From: Firmicutes bacterium ZCTH02-B6 | GTDB lineage: Bacteria; Bacillota; Limnochordia; Limnochordales; ZCTH02-B6 | Direction of reading: 5' to 3' | Assembly: GCA_002159155.1 (NCBI GenBank) | Contig: LZRQ01000166.1 | Coordinates: forward strand, 1 to 7,714 | Length of the DNA stretch: 7,714 nt | Shown: positions 4,672-7,714 of the stretch, one piece after another | Position numbering within the stretch: position 1 is the stretch's first letter | Layout: every line of letters starts with the position of its first letter | Position numbers and translations under genes: made by a program | The notes under the pieces: generated by a model | Seen by the model: the letters and a program-made list of their open reading frames with translations, nothing else | Databases searched by the model: none | What the model was told of the DNA's origin: nothing

Positions 4672-5448
4672 TTGGCCGGTGGCGACACCCGGACCTGCGT
4701 CGAAGTCAAGGATGTGACCGTCGGGTACGAAGACCGCATCGTCTTGGACCGGATCAGCTGGACTGTCCCCGCCGGCACGTCAGCGGCCATCATCGGACCC
4801 AACGGCGGTGGCAAGTCGACCCTCCTGCGCACACTGGTCGGCCGGCTGCGGCCGATGACGGGCACAGTGCGCATCTTTGGACGCCCTCCGCAGGAAGCCC
4901 GGCACCTCCTGGCTTATCTGCCCCAATTCGAGGAGATCGATTGGCAGTTCCCTATCCGGGCCATCGATGTCGTGATGCAGGGGCTGCTGGCCCGAACCCC
5001 CTGGTGGCGGCCGCCTGGAAAGGGAGCGTTGGACCAAGCGATGGCAGCCCTGGAGAGGGTGCGCCTCGCCAGTGAGGCGCAGCGGCCCGTAGGGGCGTTG
5101 TCGGGAGGCCAGCGGCAGCGGGTGCTTTTGGCCAGGGCGCTCCTGCAGGACGCTCAGCTCATCCTGTTGGACGAACCGGCCACCGGGCTCGACGCCCCCG
5201 CCCAGCACGAGTTGCTGGACGTGGTGGACGATCTTAAGCGGGACGGGCGCACGGTTATCGCGACGACCCATGATCTCAACTGCCTCACCGACCATTTCGA
5301 CACCGTACTCTGCCTGCGGGGCAAGGTTATCTGCCAGGGTCCGCCCGAAGAGGCACTGAAGCCTGAGCAGCTCTTGGCCGTCTTCGGCAGGCACGTACCG
5401 CTCGTCACGGCCGAAGGACGGGTGACCATCTTTGAGCACCATCGTTGA
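4672..5448 (+). CDS. znuC: Zinc/manganese ABC importer, ATP-binding protein
   Basis: The gene encodes 258 residues from a TTG at 4672, chosen because AAAGGAGGG lies 6 bases upstream; the longer reading from a TTG at 4627 overlaps znuA and lacks such a site. All ABC ATPase motifs are intact: Walker A GPNGGGKST (42-50), Q-loop YLPQFEEIDWQFPI (82-95), signature LSGGQRQR (143-150), Walker B LILLDEPATGLDAP (163-176; D167, catalytic E168) and the H-loop H200 in ATTHDL. The IDWQFPIRAIDVVMQG stretch after the Q-loop is typical of the Zn/Mn/Fe (ZnuC/MntB/TroB) subgroup. It powers metal import by binding the permease at the inner membrane face. Its last 17 bases overlap the start of the permease gene, which implies coupled translation. 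Confidence 0.93.
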   Translation: MAGGDTRTCVEVKDVTVGYEDRIVLDRISWTVPAGTSAAIIGPNGGGKSTLLRTLVGRLRPMTGTVRIFGRPPQEARHLLAYLPQFEEIDWQFPIRAIDVVMQGLLARTPWWRPPGKGALDQAMAALERVRLASEAQRPVGALSGGQRQRVLLARALLQDAQLILLDEPATGLDAPAQHELLDVVDDLKRDGRTVIATTHDLNCLTDHFDTVLCLRGKVICQGPPEEALKPEQLLAVFGRHVPLVTAEGRVTIFEHHR

Positions 5449-6298
5449 GTTCTTTGCGGAGCCTTTTCAGTTCAGCTTCATGACACGGGCCTTCGTGGGC
5501 GTGTCGCTCATCGCCGTCCTGGCCGGAGTGGTCGGAGCATTTGTGATGCTCAAGGGCCTGGCATTCATCGGGGACGCCGTCGCCCACGCCTCCTTTGGCG
5601 GGCTCGTCGCGGCCATGCTGCTGGGCGTTCCCCTACACCTGGGCGCCTTGCTCTTTGCCCTATTGACCGCGGCAGGCCTGACGGTCCTGGGCCGCAAGAC
5701 GGGCTTGCGGGCCGATGCCTCCCTGGCCATCCTTTTCACCGGCGCTTTCGCCCTCGGGGTGCTGGGCCTGGCTGCGCGGCCCAACTTTGCCGGGGACCTC
5801 ACCGCTCTGCTGGTCGGGTCGGTACTGGCCATCCGACCGGCAGACATCTACTGGATTCTGGCCGCGGCGGCCATCACCGGCATCGTGCTGGCGGCCGCCT
5901 TTCGGCACCTCGTCTACATCAGCTTCGATCCCCAGGGAGCCGAGGCTGCCGGCTTGCCGGTCGCCGGCCTGCAGTGGCTGCTCTTGTCCCTCGTGGCGCT
6001 AACGGTGGTGGTGTCGCTGCAAGCCGTCGGGGTCGTTTTGGTGGTTGCGCTTATGATTACGCCGGCTGCGACCGCGTCGTTGTTTGTGCGCCGGCTCGAG
6101 CGCCTTATGACGGTCGCGGTTCTCTGTGGGTTGTCCGCGACCTGGATCGGCCTTTACGCCTCCTACTACCTGTCCACTCCACCCGGTGCAACGGTGGTAA
6201 CGGTGGCGACTGCGCAGTTTACCGCCGGGCTCGCCATGCGCAGGCTGCTGAGCGGACGCGCCAAGCTGCCCCCCGGCCGCTTCTCCGGCACCCTCTAA
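5432..6298 (+). CDS. znuB: Zinc/manganese ABC importer, permease
   Basis: The gene encodes 288 residues and belongs to the ABC-3 permease family (ZnuB/MntC/TroC). The TTG at 5432 is the start: an in-frame TGA at 5423-5425 excludes anything earlier, and the next candidate (ATG 5480) would lose the first 16 residues. Ribosome binding is weak (GAAGGA about 13 bases away), but the gene overlaps the ATPase gene by 17 bases, so re-initiation after that stop is likely. The chain is hydrophobic almost throughout, with about 8 membrane helices. GLAFIGDAVAHASFGG (42-57) is the family's conserved cytoplasmic coupling stretch, and AVGVVLVVALMITPAATASL, late in the chain, is also characteristic. The C-terminal tail is short and basic. 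It forms the translocation path of the importer. The metal is taken to be Zn2+ from the binding protein. Confidence 0.93.
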   Translation: MSTIVEFFAEPFQFSFMTRAFVGVSLIAVLAGVVGAFVMLKGLAFIGDAVAHASFGGLVAAMLLGVPLHLGALLFALLTAAGLTVLGRKTGLRADASLAILFTGAFALGVLGLAARPNFAGDLTALLVGSVLAIRPADIYWILAAAAITGIVLAAAFRHLVYISFDPQGAEAAGLPVAGLQWLLLSLVALTVVVSLQAVGVVLVVALMITPAATASLFVRRLERLMTVAVLCGLSATWIGLYASYYLSTPPGATVVTVATAQFTAGLAMRRLLSGRAKLPPGRFSGTL

Positions 6299-6331
6299 TC
6301 GGCTCTACGACCGTTGGCCGCCTACTCGCCG

Positions 6332-6360
6332 TTGACCGGGGCCCCCGAGGGCGTTAGGAT
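6332..6360 (+). promoter_or_regulatory. Possible promoter of the MFS gene
   Basis: TTGACC (6332-6337), a 17-base spacer, and TAGGAT (6355-6360; four of six to consensus) end 5 bases before the ATG at 6366, so transcription would start at about the start codon. The spacer contains the GC palindrome CGGGGCCCCCG. No terminator with a T-run is seen after znuB, so read-through from the importer operon is also possible. Confidence 0.35.
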
Positions 6361-6365
6361 CGAGG

Positions 6366-7714
6366 ATGAGTGAGGTGCGCACGAGTTTGACCGACACAGG
6401 TACCCGGGCCGCGCAGCGCAGCGCGGCCGCTTCCGTTTCACACGACGTCCCCAACCCCGAAACAGCCGTTGACGGCGGATCGCTTTCGCCCCGGCAAGTG
6501 CGCCTGGTGTTCGCCGGGCTGATGCTGGGCATGCTCGTCGCCGCCATCAATCTCACGACCGTCGCCCCAGCCCTACCCCGCATCGTAGCGGAACTAGGCG
6601 GGATGGAGCATTACAGCTGGGTCGCCCTCGGGGCGAGCCTCACATCGGCTGTGGTGGTGCCGGCCGTCGGCAAGCTGGGGGATATGTTTGGCCGCAAACC
6701 CTTCTATGTGGGCGGTCTGATCCTGCTGATGGCCGCCTCCGTTTTGTCCGGCACCGCTCAGACCTTTTGGTGGCTGGTGGGGGCCCGGGTCGTCCAGGGC
6801 GTCGCGATGGGCATGCTCGTCCCCCTGTCGCAGACCATCATCGGCGACATCGCCGCGCCGCGGGAGCGGGGCAAGTACCAAGGGCTTATGGGAATGGCCT
6901 TTGGTGTGGCAAGCGTCAGCGGTCCGCCGTTGGGCGGGTGGATCACCGAGCAGTTCTCGTGGCGCTGGATCTTTCTTATGAACCTTCCCGTAGGTCTGGT
7001 CGCCTTGTGGTTTATCCTCCGGTACATGCACCTTCCGGTGCGCAAGCGCGCGGCCCGCATCGACTACGTTGGCTTTGCCACCCTCACCCTCGGCCTATTG
7101 GCGGTGCTCTTGGCCACCACCTGGGGCGGAACCGAGTACCCATGGGACTCGGCGCCCGTTGTCGGGTTGTATGCGGTGGGGACGCTGCTCCTGGCCGCGT
7201 TCATCCTTACCCAGCGCCGCTCCCCAGAACCTGTCATCCCGCTCTATCTATGGAAGAACCCTGTGTTCGCCAGCTCCAGCCTGGCAAGTATGGCGCTGGC
7301 CATGGCCATGTTCGGCGCGATCTACTACGTTCCCATGTTCGCGCAAGGCGTCATGGGGCTCGGCGTGGCCAGTTCGGGCTTCGTCCTTATCCCCTTTGAC
7401 CTTGGGATCATTCTCGTCAGTGCGGCCAACGGGTTCCTCATCGCCCGAACGGGCCGGTACAAGCCGCAGATGCTGCTGGGCCTGCCGCTGGTGGCCCTCG
7501 GTTTCCTGTCCTTGACGCAGCTGGGACTCGAGGACACCCTGCCCGCGTTGCTTCTGCGCATGGTTCTCATCGGTGCGGGGATCGGGTCCTCCATGCAGAC
7601 TTACACCCTCGCCGTGCAAAACGCCGTGCCGTACCGGGACATGGGCGTGGCTACCGGTACCGTTCAGTTTGCCCGCAACGTGGGCAGCACGGTGGGCGTG
7701 GCGCTCATGGGCAC
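6366..7714 (+). CDS. DHA2-type (EmrB/QacA) MFS exporter, N-terminal part
   Basis: 449 codons lie in the window and the frame is still open at the edge. The ATG at 6366 has at best a weak AGGA 6 bases upstream; a GTG at 6375 is an alternative. A polar, probably cytoplasmic tail (1-45) precedes the first helix. Family motifs: APALPRIVAELGG (67-79) after helix 1, MFS motif A GKLGDMFGRK (102-111), motif B RVVQGVAMG (141-149), and antiporter motif C in GVASVSGPPLGG (180-191), followed by WRWIFLMNLPVG (199-210). These place it in the 14-helix drug:H+ antiporter group. In helix 1 the usual Asp of the LDxTIVN motif is Asn (N62 in AINLTT). It likely exports a drug-like or toxic small molecule using the proton gradient; the substrate cannot be read from sequence. 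Its link to the metal genes is not evident beyond adjacency. Confidence 0.85.
   Translation, partial: MSEVRTSLTDTGTRAAQRSAAASVSHDVPNPETAVDGGSLSPRQVRLVFAGLMLGMLVAAINLTTVAPALPRIVAELGGMEHYSWVALGASLTSAVVVPAVGKLGDMFGRKPFYVGGLILLMAASVLSGTAQTFWWLVGARVVQGVAMGMLVPLSQTIIGDIAAPRERGKYQGLMGMAFGVASVSGPPLGGWITEQFSWRWIFLMNLPVGLVALWFILRYMHLPVRKRAARIDYVGFATLTLGLLAVLLATTWGGTEYPWDSAPVVGLYAVGTLLLAAFILTQRRSPEPVIPLYLWKNPVFASSSLASMALAMAMFGAIYYVPMFAQGVMGLGVASSGFVLIPFDLGIILVSAANGFLIARTGRYKPQMLLGLPLVALGFLSLTQLGLEDTLPALLLRMVLIGAGIGSSMQTYTLAVQNAVPYRDMGVATGTVQFARNVGSTVGVALMG

Noticed and set aside
6299..6365. Intrinsic terminator after znuB
   Set aside because: Only a short GGGGCCCC palindrome without a T-run; better read as part of a promoter spacer.

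Overview
The window is a gene-dense, high-GC bacterial segment in which almost every gene handles a metal ion. Shine-Dalgarno sequences are strong (AAGGAGG types), GTG and TTG starts are common, and sigma-70-like promoters are close to consensus. This would suit a GC-rich, possibly thermophilic, member of the Bacillota or a neighbouring phylum. The taxonomic guess is weak and rests on style only.

Left part, minus strand (1-1176): a three-gene set transcribed leftward. It encodes a small secreted beta-rich protein (736-1176), a CopC-like periplasmic or extracellular copper protein (241-720), and the N-terminus of a CopD-like membrane protein that runs off the left edge (<1-209). Two of the three precursors are predicted to start with histidine after signal-peptide cleavage, the hallmark of CopC-type copper sites.

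Middle (1228-2866): two near-consensus promoters face outward from one shared -35 region (GTTGACAAC palindrome at 1248-1256). One drives the copper set leftward. The other drives a 33-codon small ORF with a perfect Shine-Dalgarno, followed by mgtE (Mg2+ transporter/channel). The stretch between the small ORF and mgtE contains segments complementary to the mgtE ribosome binding site, so the small ORF may be a regulatory leader peptide.

Right-middle (2867-6298): a Fur-family regulator gene (2993-3502), then a 175-base regulatory gap, then a znuA-znuC-znuB type zinc (or Mn) ABC importer operon. The gap holds a promoter, three phased GATAC repeats and a 5'-leader hairpin. The regulator is most simply read as the Zur-like repressor of the importer next door, but its metal-site residues are partly unusual.

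Right edge (6366->7714): the first 449 codons of a 14-helix DHA2-type (EmrB/QacA) MFS exporter, cut by the window end. Both fur and this gene have no convincing Shine-Dalgarno but have a promoter-like -35/-10 pair ending 5-6 bases before the ATG, suggesting leaderless mRNAs. No tRNA, rRNA, CRISPR array, insertion sequence or phage gene was seen. I found no clearly new enzymatic system; the most original signals are regulatory (shared -35 divergent promoter, mgtE leader ORF with alternative pairing, GATAC operator) plus the uncharacterised His-1 secreted protein beside CopC.
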